Positions 18,519 through 28,190 of a DNA stretch of 52,872 nucleotides are shown piece after piece (positions within the stretch are counted from its first letter, which is position 1; each line of letters starts with the position of its first letter). The DNA lies in assembly GCA_009377795.1 (NCBI GenBank), contig WHTJ01000020.1, positions 1 to 52,872 on the forward strand. Direction: 5' to 3'. Position numbers and translations under genes: made by a program. This DNA comes from Propionibacteriales bacterium. Lineage in GTDB: Bacteria > Actinomycetota > Actinomycetes > Propionibacteriales > Nocardioidaceae. A model generated the notes under the pieces. The model saw nothing but the letters and a program-made list of their open reading frames with translations, was not told where the DNA came from and made no database searches.

Positions 18519-19661
18519 TCAGCCTTGCAGCCGCACCGGCATCAGGAGATAGCGGAAGTCCAGGTCCGGATCGGCGTCCAGGTCGGCGGCCGGTGCCAGC
18601 GCGGCCGGCCGGGTCGGCTGGGTGAACGAGAGATGCGCGACCGGGGCGTCGATGGCGCCGAGCCCGTCGAGCAGGTACGTCGGATTGAACCCGATCGCGA
18701 TCGGCTCGCCCTCGATCGCGGCCTCCAGCGACTCCGAGGCCTGCGCCTCGTCCCCGCTTCCGGCCTCGAGGGTCACAACGCCCTCCTCGAAGCTGAGACG
18801 GACCGGCGTATTGCGCTCCGCAACCAGGGAGACCCGCTTGACCGACTCCACCAGGGTCGCGGTGTCGACTCGCGCGACGGTGGTGGACTCCGACGGGAAC
18901 AACGACCTCACCTTGGGGAACTCGCCGTCCAGCAGCCGGGTGGTCGTACGCCGGCTCCCGCCCCCGACCTGTCCCTCGAACCCAATGATCCCCTCACCGG
19001 TGCCGGTTCCGGCCAGCGCGATGGTCACCTCGGTGCCCGAGGTCAGCGACTTGGCGGTGTCGGCCAGGACGCGTGCCGGGACGAGCGCAGTGGCGGTGAC
19101 GTCGGGCTGCTCCGGGCTCCACTCCAGCTCTCGCAGGCTGAGCCGGAAACGGTCGGTGGCCAGCAGGGCCATGGCGGATCCGTCGATCTCGACCCGTATG
19201 CCGGTGAGGACCGGCAGCATGTCGTCTCGGCCCGCGGCCGTGACCGCCTGGCTGACGGCGGTGGCGAACAGCTCGCTGGGCACCGTACCGGACGAGTGCG
19301 GCATGTCGGGCAGGTTCGGGTAGTCCTCCACCGGCATGGTCTGCAGACTGAACCGGGCGCTTCCGCAGGTCAGCGACACCTTCACCCCGTCCGTGGCGAA
19401 GTCGACGGGCTTCGCGGGCAGGCTGCGGCAGATGTCGGCGAGCAGCCGGCCGGACACCAGGGCGCGGCCCTCGTCGGCGACCTCGGCGGGAACCGTGACC
19501 CGAGTGGACGTCTCGTAGTCGAATCCGGACAGTACGAGGCCTTCGGTGCCGGTCTCCACCATCAGTCCGGCGAGGACCGGGACGCTGGGGCGTACCGGCA
19601 GGCTACGAGCCGCCCACGCGACGGCGTCGGCGAGCGCGTCGCGCTCTACACGAAACTTCAC
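18519..19661 (-). CDS. dnaN: DNA polymerase III sliding clamp (beta subunit)
   Basis: GTG at 19661 with AAGGAGG nine bases upstream gives 380 residues; the longer open frame runs into the origin region. The three clamp domains are recognisable, beginning with MKFRVERDALADAVAWAARSL-type sequence and including the C-terminal YLLMPVRL, which forms part of the partner-binding cleft. The dimeric ring tethers the polymerase to DNA. It lies downstream of dnaA across a 505-base gap with DnaA boxes. Confidence 0.97.
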   Translation of the reverse strand: MKFRVERDALADAVAWAARSLPVRPSVPVLAGLMVETGTEGLVLSGFDYETSTRVTVPAEVADEGRALVSGRLLADICRSLPAKPVDFATDGVKVSLTCGSARFSLQTMPVEDYPNLPDMPHSSGTVPSELFATAVSQAVTAAGRDDMLPVLTGIRVEIDGSAMALLATDRFRLSLRELEWSPEQPDVTATALVPARVLADTAKSLTSGTEVTIALAGTGTGEGIIGFEGQVGGGSRRTTTRLLDGEFPKVRSLFPSESTTVARVDTATLVESVKRVSLVAERNTPVRLSFEEGVVTLEAGSGDEAQASESLEAAIEGEPIAIGFNPTYLLDGLGAIDAPVAHLSFTQPTRPAALAPAADLDADPDLDFRYLLMPVRLQG

Positions 19662-20166
19662 AACGGGCAGCCTCCTTGTGATGGGCGGTGGCCATGTCGT
19701 CTTCGGCCGGTGGTGCCACCTCGGTCGGCCGGAGTGGGTACGACTCCGGTGCGACGAAATGGGCAGGGACCCTCGCAAGGAATCCTGCCATGGAGTGCCG
19801 ACGGCGGGACAGATTGGTACGCGGGTGGGAGGGATTTCCCCAGGAGGTCCGGGAGAGTGACCGTGGTGAGGAGATCTATCGGTTGTCTTCTCGTAGGGTT
19901 CGTAGCAAGGGTGGACGCTGGGGATAACCCGGGTTTGTGCAGGTCGGGGCGAACTTTTGGCTCCACCGGTCCTGTGGAGGGACGGGCGTGCTCGGGGTTC
20001 GGCGGTGGACGTGCCGGAGGCAAGGCGTGGAAATCCGCAGGTTATCCACAGCTAGTCCCCGGTGGAAGAACTCCCGTCCACAGGACTTTCCCCAGGCTGT
20101 GCGGTTCGGCGTACGGCGTCGGTTCACGCGGCCTTCCCGGTCACGGTCACGCTGATGCCAGGCACG
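19662..20166. other. oriC: dnaA-dnaN intergenic region, part of oriC
   Basis: The 505-base gap holds one perfect DnaA box (TTATCCACA, 20042-20050), a one-mismatch box on the other strand (19919-19927, reading TTATCCCCA), and weaker ones at 19973-19981 and 20074-20082. The origin of Streptomyces and Mycobacterium lies in this gap. The number of good boxes is low for a Streptomyces-type origin, and no strongly AT-rich melting segment is obvious. No gene is seen. Confidence 0.6.
20042..20050 (+). promoter_or_regulatory. DnaA box TTATCCACA
   Basis: This is an exact match to the high-affinity DnaA-binding 9-mer, 117 bases beyond the dnaA stop codon. Position and exactness make it a likely origin element. 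Confidence 0.75.
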
Positions 20167-21639
20167 TCATGCCTGGCGCGCCTGTTGTTTGATCCGGTTG
20201 GTCAGCTCCGTGACCTGGTTATAGACACTGCGCCGCTCGGCCATCAGCTGGCGGATCTTGCGGTCGGCATGCATGACGGTGGTGTGGTCGCGGCCCCCGA
20301 ACTGCTGGCCGATCTTCGGCAGGGACAGCTCGGTCAGCTCGCGACAGAGGTACATCGCGATCTGCCGGGCGGTCACGAGCAGCCGGCTGCGGCTGGAGCC
20401 GCACAGGTCGTCGATCGAGAGGCCGAAGTACGCCGAGGTCTGGGCCACGATGGCGGCGGCCGTGATCTCCGGCTCGCCGCCCTCGGGAATGAGGTCCTTC
20501 AGCACGATCTCGGCGAGCGTGAGATCGACGTCCTGCCGGTTGAGACTGGCGAACGCGGTGACCCGGATGAGCGCGCCTTCCAGCTCGCGGATATTGGTCT
20601 GGATCTTGCTGGCGATGAACTCGAGTACGTCCGGCGGCGCGGTGAGGCGCTCGGTGGCCGCTTTCTTGCGCAGGATGGCGATCCTGGTCTCGAGGTCGGG
20701 CGGCTGGACGTCCGTGATCAAGCCCCACTCGAACCGGTTGCGGAGGCGGTCCTCGAGCGCCTCCAGGCGTTTGGGTGCCCGGTCGGAGCTGATCACGATC
20801 TGCTTGTTGGCGTTGTGCAGGGTGTTGAAGGTGTGGAAGAACTCCTCCTGGGTCTGGATCTTCCCCTCGAGGAATTGGATGTCGTCGATCAGGAGCACGT
20901 CGACATCGCGATAGCGCTTCTGGAACGTGGCGACCCGGTCGTCGCGGATGGCGTTGATGAAGTCGTTGGTGAACTCCTCGGACGAGACGTACCGGACCCG
21001 GACGCCGTGGAAGAGGCTGCGGACGTAGTGCCCGATGGCGTGCAGGATGTGGGTCTTGCCCAACCCGGAGTCGCCGTAGACCAGGAGCGGGTTGTAGGCG
21101 CGGCCGGGCGCCTCGGCGACGGCGACCGCGGCGGCGTGGGCGAACCGGTTCGACGAGCCGATGACGAAGGTCTCGAAGGTGTACTTGGGGTTGAGCCGGG
21201 CCTCGGCGACGGTCTGCTGGTCGGGCGGTGCGGCGGCGAGCGCGTTGGTGGTACGACGTTCGCGTTCGGAGTCGCGTGGGTCGATTTGGATATTTGTCGA
21301 CTCATCGACCTGTGGATGAGCGGCTAAATCTGTGGATGGCTCGGCAGACTCCGTCCCCTCGTCGGAGGCGGGCGCGTTGGCCAGGGAGGCGTCGACGGTG
21401 ACCGCCAGATGCACCGCCCGGCCGAGGGATTCGCTGAGCGCCTGCTCGAGCCGGGGCCGCAGCCGGGTCTCGAGCTGACCGCGGGTGAAGTCGTCTGGGA
21501 CCGCGACAATTGCCGTGTTCTCGTGCAAAGTGACCGGCTCGCTGGCGGTGAGCCACGCACGCTGGCTGGCGGGCAACTCGTCGATCAGCCGTTCCCATAG
21601 GGCCCCGAGATCGTTGGCGGTGGTCGAGGAGTTAGTCAT
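20167..21639 (-). CDS. dnaA: Chromosomal replication initiator DnaA
   Basis: The 490-residue protein has an N-terminal DnaB-interacting domain I, a short acidic linker (about 90-145), an AAA+ domain with Walker A GDSGLGKT at 189-196 and Walker B LLIDDIQ, and domain IV with the DnaA signature [19 protein letters not shown]. The linker is much shorter than in Streptomyces DnaA, so the protein is nearer the generic size. GGGAGAC precedes the ATG. DnaA boxes lie both upstream and downstream, consistent with autoregulation. Confidence 0.98.
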   Translation of the reverse strand: MTNSSTTANDLGALWERLIDELPASQRAWLTASEPVTLHENTAIVAVPDDFTRGQLETRLRPRLEQALSESLGRAVHLAVTVDASLANAPASDEGTESAEPSTDLAAHPQVDESTNIQIDPRDSERERRTTNALAAAPPDQQTVAEARLNPKYTFETFVIGSSNRFAHAAAVAVAEAPGRAYNPLLVYGDSGLGKTHILHAIGHYVRSLFHGVRVRYVSSEEFTNDFINAIRDDRVATFQKRYRDVDVLLIDDIQFLEGKIQTQEEFFHTFNTLHNANKQIVISSDRAPKRLEALEDRLRNRFEWGLITDVQPPDLETRIAILRKKAATERLTAPPDVLEFIASKIQTNIRELEGALIRVTAFASLNRQDVDLTLAEIVLKDLIPEGGEPEITAAAIVAQTSAYFGLSIDDLCGSSRSRLLVTARQIAMYLCRELTELSLPKIGQQFGGRDHTTVMHADRKIRQLMAERRSVYNQVTELTNRIKQQARQA

Positions 21640-21712
21640 GCGTTGTCTCCCGTTGTCCCTGCCATGGATCGACGGCTACCACCAAGTGGGGTGACGGCCC
21701 ATGTCCACAGCG

Positions 21713-21721
21713 TTATCCACA
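21713..21721 (+). promoter_or_regulatory. DnaA box TTATCCACA upstream of dnaA, paired with one at 21701
   Basis: This exact box is three bases from ATGTCCACA at 21701-21709. Closely spaced boxes in the same orientation upstream of dnaA are typical autoregulatory or origin sites. Confidence 0.75.
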
Positions 21722-21894
21722 ACATGTGTAACCGGGGACGACGACCGTCATACGCGGGCGTTCCCCCCGAGTGCCCCCGACAAATCACGGCTCATACCCG
21801 AAAATTCGGCACATCATAGCCACATGCCGGTTGTCGGGAGGAACATCTCGGTAACGGGCGACGCTAACAACTCCGCGGCGTGACCTTCAACCCG

Positions 21895-21903
21895 TTGTCC
21901 ACA
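21895..21903 (+). promoter_or_regulatory. DnaA box TTGTCCACA
   Basis: This is an exact match to the actinobacterial consensus TTGTCCACA, with a degenerate inverted box four bases further on (21907-21915). It lies 256 bases upstream of the dnaA start. Confidence 0.7.
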
Positions 21904-22091
21904 ACCCCTGGACAAACTTCGACGCCATCCCGCGAACCGGCCGGCCGGCCGTCCGACACCCGGGACAGGGTGATCGAGCCATGACGTGTCGGCTGGGGTG
22001 TGGCCGTGCGTCAGGCGCCGCAGGCGCCCGGGCGGAGCCGACAGGTCATGGCGAGCGGCCCCATCCCGGGACGGGCCGGCCGGCGTACGGT

Positions 22092-22121
22092 TTGACCGGC
22101 ATGCGTCGACCCGACTATCGT
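22092..22121 (+). promoter_or_regulatory. Promoter of the rpmH-rnpA-yidD-yidC operon
   Basis: TTGACC at 22092-22097 and TATCGT at 22116-22121 are separated by 18 bases, a fair match to the housekeeping consensus. Transcription would begin near 22128, leaving a leader of about 170 bases before rpmH. Confidence 0.55.
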
Positions 22122-22298
22122 TGGTCAGTCGATCTGTGTCGACGGGTGCCGCATGTCCACGGGCCCGCTTCCCAGCGCCTCTCGGCGCCGATGTCGTGAC
22201 CGGCGAGGAAGACCGTGACGTGGGTGGGCGGTGCCGGTCGAACGGGTTGGTCGTGACATGCAGTCTTGAACCTCCATCCGTCGATTGGGGAGCGTCCC

Positions 22299-22436
22299 GT
22301 GAGCAAGCGGACTTACCAGCCGAACAACCGGCGCCGGCATCGCAGGCACGGCTTCCGGGTGCGTATGCGTACCCGCGCCGGCCGAGCGATCATCTCGAAC
22401 CGTCGCCGCCGGGGCCGTAACCGCCTGACGGCCTGA
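22299..22436 (+). CDS. rpmH: 50S ribosomal protein L34
   Basis: GTG at 22299 follows GGGGAG by seven bases. The 45-residue, arginine-rich protein begins [19 protein letters not shown] and ends with the conserved RRGRNRLTA, the full length of bacterial L34. It is below the size at which automated gene lists usually report, but it is unmistakable. rpmH beside dnaA and ahead of rnpA is conserved across bacteria. Confidence 0.97.
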   Translation: MSKRTYQPNNRRRHRRHGFRVRMRTRAGRAIISNRRRRGRNRLTA

Positions 22437-22459
22437 GTCGGTCTGGTGTCCGATCGGTC

Positions 22460-22819
22460 GTGCTCACGGCGGTCAACCGGCTGCGTAGACGTACGGACTT
22501 CGACCGGGCGGTACGCGGTGGGTCGCGTGCCGGGCGGCGTACTGTCGTCGTACACGCTTTGTTCACCTCGGAGACCGCTCCCCCACGATGTGGGTTCGTG
22601 GTGGGCAAGGCCGTAGGCTCGGCGCCGACGAGGAACACCGTGAAACGCCGCCTACGCCACCTGATGCGAGAGAGGATGTCGTTGCTTCCGAGGGGCAGTC
22701 TGCTGGTGGTCCGAGCGCTGCCGGCCGCCGCTAGCGCGGAGCGGCGGGTGCTCGGTGCCGAGCTGGACGCCGCGCTGGACCGAGCGCTGACGCGGGCCTC
22801 GGGCGATGAGTCGGCGTGA
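22460..22819 (+). CDS. rnpA: Ribonuclease P protein component
   Basis: The 119-residue basic protein begins with a GTG 23 bases after rpmH and carries the RNR motif within [20 protein letters not shown]. It assists the catalytic RNA in maturing tRNA 5' ends. The N terminus [20 protein letters not shown] is typical. Its stop overlaps the yidD start. Confidence 0.95.
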   Translation: MLTAVNRLRRRTDFDRAVRGGSRAGRRTVVVHALFTSETAPPRCGFVVGKAVGSAPTRNTVKRRLRHLMRERMSLLPRGSLLVVRALPAAASAERRVLGAELDAALDRALTRASGDESA

Positions 22820-23082
22820 AGTACCTGCTGATCGGGCTGCTGCGGGTCTATCGCGCGATCATAAGCCCGCTATACGGACAGGTGTGCCGGTACCACCCGT
22901 CGTGCTCGGCGTACGCGCTGGAGGCGGTAACCGAGCACGGGTCGCTGAAGGGCAGCTGGCTGGCGGTACGCCGATTGGCGCGCTGTCACCCGTGGGCGAA
23001 GGGCGGCTATGACCCGGTGCCGCCGAGGCGTACGACGACAATATCGGCGGGCCCGACCGCCGCGGACGGTCGAGGGATCTGA
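22816..23082 (+). CDS. yidD: Membrane protein insertion efficiency factor YidD
   Basis: GTG at 22816 overlaps the rnpA stop (GTGA). The 88 residues contain the family signature: an amphipathic helix [18 protein letters not shown], then [15 protein letters not shown], and [14 protein letters not shown]. The three cysteines of the family are present. It helps YidC-dependent insertion, probably at the inner face of the membrane. Confidence 0.94.
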   Translation: MKYLLIGLLRVYRAIISPLYGQVCRYHPSCSAYALEAVTEHGSLKGSWLAVRRLARCHPWAKGGYDPVPPRRTTTISAGPTAADGRGI

Positions 23083-23084
23083 AC

Positions 23085-24284
23085 GTGATCGACTTCTTCA
23101 AGGACCTGGGCAGCTTCATCATCGGCCCGCTGGAGTACGCGACGTCCTTCATCCTGCGGGCGTTCCACACGCTGTTCACCGGCCTGTTCGGCGAGAGTAA
23201 TGCCGGGCAGGGCTGGGCGTGGGCGCTGGCCATCGTCTGCCTCACGATCGTGGTCCGGATCCTGCTGATTCCGTTGTTCGTCAAGCAGATCAAGAGCAGC
23301 CGGAACATGCAGTTGCTGCAGCCGAAGGTGAAGGAGCTGCAGAAGAAGTACGGTCACGACCGTGAGCGCCTGGCGCAGGAGACCATGGCGCTCTATCGCG
23401 AGACCGGCACCAACCCGTTCGCTTCCTGTCTCCCGCTGATCCTGCAGATGCCGGTGTTCTTCGCGTTGTTCCGGCTGATCCGCGAGGCGAGTACGAATAA
23501 CAACCCGCTGGGCGTGCTCACGGAATCTCACGTGGAGCAGCTGCAGCGCGCGACGCTGTTCGGCGCCGACGTGCACAGCACCTTCCTGGAGGCCGGCGGC
23601 AACCTGTCGACGCAGGTGCTGGCGATCGTGCTCGTGGTGTTCATGACCTCCACGATGTTCCTGACTCAGAAGCAGTTGATGAGCAAGAACATGCCGAAGG
23701 ACGCGATGAGCGGTCCGTTCGCGCAGCAGCAGAAAATGCTGCTGTACGTCCTCCCGGTGGTGTTCGCGGCTAGCGGCGTCTACTTCCCGATCGGGCTGCT
23801 GGTGTACTGGACGACGTCGAACCTGTGGACGATGGGCCAGCAGTTTTACGTTATCCGGCGGAATCCGGCACCCGGTACGCAGGCGTTCGACGCCAGGCAG
23901 GAGCGGCTTGCCCGGAAGGGGAAGTTGGAGCCAGGCACGGCGGAAGATACGGACACGGCCGTAGAAGAGGCACCTCGGCCTCGCACCCAGCCGAAGCGGC
24001 AGCCGCGCAGTCAGCGTACGCAGAAGTCCGTGCCGGCCAAGCAGCCGATGTCGGGCGGCGAGGCGGAGTCGGCTGGGTCGAGCGCGAAGGCGTCGGCGGA
24101 TGGCAAGGCCGTCGAGGATGAGGCCGTGGAGGATGAGCCCGTCGCGACCGGTTCGAGCTCGGGTACGTCCAGTGCGAGCGGTTCCAGTAAGCGGCCGCCG
24201 GCCAAGTCCGGCGGTTCTGACGGCAAGCATCCGTCGCGCAAGTCGGGAAAGAGTAAGTCAAGGCGAAAGTCTGGTCGCCGTTGA
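23085..24284 (+). CDS. yidC: Membrane protein insertase YidC/Oxa1
   Basis: The 399-residue Gram-positive-type insertase has five predicted membrane helices: about 15-30, 45-65, 125-145, a helix in the NLSTQVLAIVLVVFMTS region, and the PVVFAASGVYFPIGLLVYW segment. The hydrophilic-groove arginine lies in the first conserved helix (TIVVRILLIPLFV). The C-terminal ~110 residues form a long, charged Ser/Lys/Arg-rich tail thought to contact ribosomes. No lipobox is present. It starts with GTG two bases after yidD. Confidence 0.95.
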   Translation: MIDFFKDLGSFIIGPLEYATSFILRAFHTLFTGLFGESNAGQGWAWALAIVCLTIVVRILLIPLFVKQIKSSRNMQLLQPKVKELQKKYGHDRERLAQETMALYRETGTNPFASCLPLILQMPVFFALFRLIREASTNNNPLGVLTESHVEQLQRATLFGADVHSTFLEAGGNLSTQVLAIVLVVFMTSTMFLTQKQLMSKNMPKDAMSGPFAQQQKMLLYVLPVVFAASGVYFPIGLLVYWTTSNLWTMGQQFYVIRRNPAPGTQAFDARQERLARKGKLEPGTAEDTDTAVEEAPRPRTQPKRQPRSQRTQKSVPAKQPMSGGEAESAGSSAKASADGKAVEDEAVEDEPVATGSSSGTSSASGSSKRPPAKSGGSDGKHPSRKSGKSKSRRKSGRR

Positions 24285-24355
24285 CGGTGTCTGCTGGGTG
24301 GACGCTGCGCGCGACCGAGAGACCTTTACGCGAACAGAGACGCAAGGAGACGGAC

Positions 24356-25072
24356 GTGAGCGAGAGCACCTCCTCACCCCCACAGTCGGCGACCGAGTCG
24401 GACGAGTCGGTGTTGACCGACACGGATCATGGAGACGCCGGTACCGAGGAGACCTCACTGGAGGCCAGCGAGCCACCTCGAGTCGAGGCTGGCGCGGATG
24501 ACACCGGGGCTACGCCGGAGGAGGAGGAGTCGGCGGACGATGGGGAGGCCGATGACGCGGAGTCCGCGGACGGTGATTCTGCCGAGGAGGAGGCATCGGC
24601 CGCGGACCGGGTGGCGGCGCTGGAGAACGAGGGGGATATCGCGGCGGACTACCTGGAGGATCTGCTGGACATCGCGGATCTCGATGGCGACCTCGACATC
24701 GAGGTGGAGGGAGAACGCGCGGCGGTGTCGATTATCGGCGCAGACCTCTCCGACCTGGTGGGTCCGGACGGGCGGACGCTGGAGGCCCTGCAGGAGTTGA
24801 CGCGGTTGGCGGTACTACGCCAGACCGGCGAACGCAGCCGGCTGATGCTGGACGTGGGGGGATACCGGGCGGCGAGGCGGGCCGAGCTCGAGAAGGTGGG
24901 CGCGGAGGCGGCGGCGGAAGTACGGGACACGGGAGAACCGAAGAAGCTGGCATCGATGACTCCGTTCGAGCGGAAGGTCGTGCACGACGCGGTGGCGGCG
25001 GCCGGGCTCCGGAGCGAGTCGGAGGGCGAGGAGCCCAACCGACGCGTGGTCGTCCTGCCCGCGCAGCCGTGA
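24356..25072 (+). CDS. khpB: KH/R3H RNA-binding protein (Jag/KhpB)
   Basis: GTG at 24356, five bases after AAGGAGA, gives 238 residues. The N-terminal ~100 residues are strongly acidic and disordered, followed by a KH-type domain (VSIIGADLSDLVGPDGRTLEALQ) and an R3H domain with R-x-x-x-H in ERKVVHDAV. The protein binds RNA and in other Gram-positives affects cell elongation with KhpA. Position directly after yidC is the norm. Confidence 0.92.
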   Translation: MSESTSSPPQSATESDESVLTDTDHGDAGTEETSLEASEPPRVEAGADDTGATPEEEESADDGEADDAESADGDSAEEEASAADRVAALENEGDIAADYLEDLLDIADLDGDLDIEVEGERAAVSIIGADLSDLVGPDGRTLEALQELTRLAVLRQTGERSRLMLDVGGYRAARRAELEKVGAEAAAEVRDTGEPKKLASMTPFERKVVHDAVAAAGLRSESEGEEPNRRVVVLPAQP

Positions 25073-25076
25073 GCCC

Positions 25077-25733
25077 GTGAAGCCCGCGGTTTCACGTGAA
25101 ACATCCGAGCCTCCCGCGGGCTCCGAGAAGATATTCGGCGAGTCCTGGCAGCTGGCCCAAACCTATGCCGAGCTGCTGTGGACGACCGGTGTGGAGAACG
25201 GCCTGATCGGACCGCGGGAGGTACCGCGGTTATGGAGCCGGCACCTACTGAACTGTGCGGCGATTTCCTCGGGATTCGATCCGGAGTCGAGGGTGTGCGA
25301 CGTGGGTTCGGGAGCCGGATTGCCAGGTGTTGTGCTGGCGCTGACCCGACCCGATCTGGAGCTCATACTTCTGGAGCCGCTGCTTCGTCGGTATGAGTTT
25401 CTCCGCGAGGCGGTCGAGAGCCTTGGCCTGAGCCGAGTTCAGGTGGTGCGCGGGCGCATCGAGGAGCAGGCCTCCGGATCGTTCGACGCCGTGACCGCGC
25501 GGGCGGTGGCCCCGCTGGATCGACTTGTGCGGTGGTGTCTGCCTCGGTGCCGGTCTGGCGGCCGGCTGGTCGCCATGAAGGGCGCGAAGGCGGAGGCGGA
25601 GCTGGAGGCTTGTGTGCCGACGCTGCGTCGGATGGACGCGCGGTCGTGGAGAGTTCGAGACTTCACGTTGTCCACCGTTGACGTGACCGCGGTTGCTGTT
25701 GAGATCGTGGCTGGCGACACTGGACGGGCTTAG
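25077..25733 (+). CDS. rsmG: 16S rRNA (guanine527-N7)-methyltransferase
   Basis: The 218-residue protein begins with GTG five bases after khpB. It has the SAM-binding motif VCDVGSGAGLPGVVLALTRPD and the RsmG segments FDAVTARAVAPLDRLVRW and LVAMKGAKAEAE. It methylates G527 of 16S rRNA; loss of function gives low-level streptomycin resistance in other species. Codons 5-9 (VSRET) are dictated by an embedded parS site. Confidence 0.95.
   Translation: MKPAVSRETSEPPAGSEKIFGESWQLAQTYAELLWTTGVENGLIGPREVPRLWSRHLLNCAAISSGFDPESRVCDVGSGAGLPGVVLALTRPDLELILLEPLLRRYEFLREAVESLGLSRVQVVRGRIEEQASGSFDAVTARAVAPLDRLVRWCLPRCRSGGRLVAMKGAKAEAELEACVPTLRRMDARSWRVRDFTLSTVDVTAVAVEIVAGDTGRA
25089..25102. promoter_or_regulatory. 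parS: parS centromere site inside rsmG
   Basis: GTTTCACGTGAAAC is the perfect palindromic core of bacterial parS, and the flanks give 15 of 16 bases of TGTTTCACGTGAAACA. ParB binds it, clamps the DNA and is acted on by ParA. It encodes part of the RsmG N terminus. Confidence 0.93.
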
Positions 25734-25756
25734 ACGAGCGGCGGAGGGCGTGACAG

Positions 25757-27121
25757 GTGGGAACAGTTGCCGGACTCGGGTGGCCAGAGGAAGCTGAGCG
25801 CCGGACTAGCGGCTCACTCGGCTGGCCATCCACCAGTCTCTCTATGGAGAAGTCGACAAAACACCAAGGAGCTCCGGACACTCGCGCCGGCGAAGGACCG
25901 GCGGCCGGGCGGATGGAGGTTGGACCCGCGACGGGGCGGTACCCGGACCCGGGGAGCGGAGCGGATGTGTCCGTCGGGACGAGCGGGTCTCTGGAGGGCG
26001 GTACGGCGGCGGATCGGGAGTACACGATTTCCGCCACGCCGGAAGAAAAAGCGGGATTAGGCGACCACGCGAGGGATGATGTTTCACGTGAAACCACTGC
26101 GCCTCAGGATGACCGGATGATGCGGAGCGCCGAGCCGGAACGAGCGTCCTTCGGCGCCGCGCCACCGCCAACCCAGGCCATCCGGACCGCAGCGGAGATC
26201 GCAGCCAACCTCCATGGCGAGCCGGACCACAACACGCCACTCGCCAGGGAAACCGCCCTCAGGATCAAGGTGACCACGCGAAGCCTGGAAAAGCTCCCGG
26301 CACCACCGGACACCCGAGTGCTGGTGGTGGCGAACCAGAAGGGTGGCGTCGGTAAGACCACGACCGCCGTCAACCTGGCCGCCGCGCTCGCGCATTACCA
26401 ACTGCGGGTGCTGGTCGTCGATCTCGATCCGCAGGGCAACGCGTCGACCGCCATGGGGATCGAGCATGGGCACGGGACCCCAGGGGTCTATGAGGTGCTG
26501 TCCGACGAAAAGCAGCTCGCGGACGTGGTGCAACCGTCCGCCGACATCCCCGGACTGTATGGCGTACCCGCAACCCTTGACCTGGCCGGCGCGGAGATCG
26601 AACTCGTATCCCTGGTCGCGCGGGAGTCCCGGCTACGCCGGGGGCTCGACGCGTTCCTGGAGAACAGCTCGGGAGTCCCGGAGCGGTTCGACTACATCTT
26701 CATCGACTGTCCGCCCTCCCTCGGCCTGCTCACGATCAACGCCCTGGTCGCCGGCCGCGAGATGTTGATCCCCATCCAGTGCGAGTACTACGCCCTCGAG
26801 GGGGTCACCCAGCTCCTGCATAACGTCGAGATGATCCGCGCGCACCTGAACCCGGCGCTGACGATCTCGACGGTCATCCTGACGATGTACGACGGCCGAA
26901 CCCGGCTGTCGTCGGGTGTCGCCGACTCGGTACGCGACCATTTCGGCGACGCCGTCCTGCACACCGTGATTCCACGATCGGTGCGGGTGTCCGAAGCTCC
27001 CAGTTACGGGCAGACCGTGATGACCTACGACCCGGGCTCGACGGGCGCATTGTCCTACCTCGAGGCGGCCCGGGAGATTGCCCACCATCCCATCGCCACA
27101 CACTCGCCGGAGGAATCGTGA
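25757..27121 (+). CDS. parA: Chromosome partitioning ATPase ParA
   Basis: The 454-residue Walker-type ATPase has the deviant Walker A KGGVGKTT at 195-202, DLDPQGNAS as switch region and IDCPPSLG as Walker B. The ~180 residues before the ATPase are low-complexity and poorly conserved, longer than in most ParA. A later start such as ATG 25844 is possible. A parS site lies within this extension. ParA-ATP binds the nucleoid and moves ParB-parS complexes. The stop overlaps the parB start (GTGA). Confidence 0.95.
   Translation: MGTVAGLGWPEEAERRTSGSLGWPSTSLSMEKSTKHQGAPDTRAGEGPAAGRMEVGPATGRYPDPGSGADVSVGTSGSLEGGTAADREYTISATPEEKAGLGDHARDDVSRETTAPQDDRMMRSAEPERASFGAAPPPTQAIRTAAEIAANLHGEPDHNTPLARETALRIKVTTRSLEKLPAPPDTRVLVVANQKGGVGKTTTAVNLAAALAHYQLRVLVVDLDPQGNASTAMGIEHGHGTPGVYEVLSDEKQLADVVQPSADIPGLYGVPATLDLAGAEIELVSLVARESRLRRGLDAFLENSSGVPERFDYIFIDCPPSLGLLTINALVAGREMLIPIQCEYYALEGVTQLLHNVEMIRAHLNPALTISTVILTMYDGRTRLSSGVADSVRDHFGDAVLHTVIPRSVRVSEAPSYGQTVMTYDPGSTGALSYLEAAREIAHHPIATHSPEES
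26081..26094. promoter_or_regulatory. parS: parS centromere site inside parA
   Basis: A second exact GTTTCACGTGAAAC, preceded by T, lies 992 bases from the first. It encodes DVSRETT in the ParA N-terminal extension. Clustering of parS near oriC is typical. Confidence 0.93.
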
Positions 27122-28116
27122 ACACTCGCCGCCGTGGGTTAGGCCGCGGGCTCGGCGCCCTCATTCCCACCTCCACCGATGAACAGGAAGCGACCGGCCA
27201 ACCCGGGTCGGCCCACGACGCCTTCGTCGTCTCCTCGACGGTGGTGGCCGACCACGACGGGCACCCTGCCGTTGATGATGCGAACGGCCAGCCGCTGCTC
27301 TCACCGGTCGACGGCGCGCGGTTCGCCGAGCTGCCGGTGAGCAGTATCTCCCCAAATACGCGACAGCCCCGGCAGGTGTTCGATGAGGACGCCATGGCGG
27401 AGCTCGTGCACTCCATCCGCGAGGTCGGGCTGCTGCAGCCGGTGGTCGTACGCCCGGTTGGCGAGAATAGCTACGAGCTTGTCATGGGGGAACGCCGATG
27501 GCGCGCCATCGAGCTGGCCGGACTGACGACGATTCCGGCGATCATCCGGGACACCCGCAACGACGACATGCTGCGCGATGCCCTCTTGGAGAACCTGCAC
27601 CGCACGCAGTTGAATCCACTGGAAGAGGCAGCGGCCTACCAGCAGCTCCTGGACGACTTCGGTTGTACGCACGACCAGCTGTCGGACCGAATCGGCCGAT
27701 CGCGGCCGCAGATCACCAACACCCTACGGTTGCTTCGCCTGACGCCGCCGGTACAGCGCCGAGTGGCCGCCGGCGTACTCTCGGCTGGACACGCGCGCGC
27801 CCTGCTCGGCGTCACCGAGGAGGACACCCAGGACCGACTGGCCGAGCGGGTGGTGGCCGAGGGGATCTCGGTGCGCGCACTCGAGGAGCTGGTCGCGCTC
27901 GGGATGGACGGCAGCCAGGACCGGCCACGAGCTCGTACGAGCAAGCCCACGGCCCCCGGCCTGGAGGACATCGCCGCCCGGCTGACGGAGCGGTTCGAGA
28001 CCCGAGTCAAGGTCACGCTGGGCAAGACCAAGGGCAAGATCGTGGTCGAGTTCGCGTCGCTGGAGGATCTGGACCGGATCATCACCACGATGGATCCACC
28101 GGCAGCTAAGTCCTAA
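27118..28116 (+). CDS. parB: Chromosome partitioning protein ParB
   Basis: The 332-residue protein begins with the conserved [13 protein letters not shown]. It has the CTP-binding N domain ([28 protein letters not shown]), a helix-turn-helix ([23 protein letters not shown]) that binds parS, and a C-terminal dimer domain ([18 protein letters not shown]). GTG at 27118 overlaps the parA stop. Two parS sites lie just upstream. Confidence 0.96.
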   Translation: MNTRRRGLGRGLGALIPTSTDEQEATGQPGSAHDAFVVSSTVVADHDGHPAVDDANGQPLLSPVDGARFAELPVSSISPNTRQPRQVFDEDAMAELVHSIREVGLLQPVVVRPVGENSYELVMGERRWRAIELAGLTTIPAIIRDTRNDDMLRDALLENLHRTQLNPLEEAAAYQQLLDDFGCTHDQLSDRIGRSRPQITNTLRLLRLTPPVQRRVAAGVLSAGHARALLGVTEEDTQDRLAERVVAEGISVRALEELVALGMDGSQDRPRARTSKPTAPGLEDIAARLTERFETRVKVTLGKTKGKIVVEFASLEDLDRIITTMDPPAAKS

Positions 28117-28138
28117 AGCCATCCGTCCATTTATCGAC

Positions 28139-28172
28139 AAAGCGCTAGATACCCTTGTAGGTAAACCGCTTT
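28139..28172. terminator. Hairpin between convergent parB and ddl
   Basis: AAAGCG (28139-28144) pairs with CGCTTT (28167-28172), and inside it TACC (28150-28153) pairs with GGTA (28160-28163). The flanks supply A/T bases on both sides. Its place between two convergent genes suggests a bidirectional terminator, although the stem is interrupted. Confidence 0.4.
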
Positions 28173-28190
28173 CGCGAGGACGGCGGACCG

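Larger units (their letters stand above)
21640..22298. other. rpmH-dnaA intergenic region with DnaA boxes
   Basis: This 659-base gap has no convincing gene. DnaA boxes are ATGTCCACA (21701-21709), TTATCCACA (21713-21721) and TTGTCCACA (21895-21903), plus a weaker inverted one (21907-21915). The rpmH promoter lies at 22092-22121. The segment 21780-21830 is less GC-rich than its surroundings. It may be a second arm of the origin, or the control region of dnaA. Confidence 0.6.

Noticed and set aside
18411-20192. 593-codon plus-strand frame across dnaN and the origin
   Set aside because: It is antisense to dnaN and runs through the DnaA-box region, with no family features.
21884-22298. Small genes between dnaA and rpmH
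   Set aside because: Frames are short, lack ribosome binding sites and overlap promoter and DnaA-box elements.
25668-25677. DnaA box in rsmG (TTGTCCACC)
   Set aside because: There is one mismatch at a conserved position within coding sequence, and similar words occur in gyrB by codon use.
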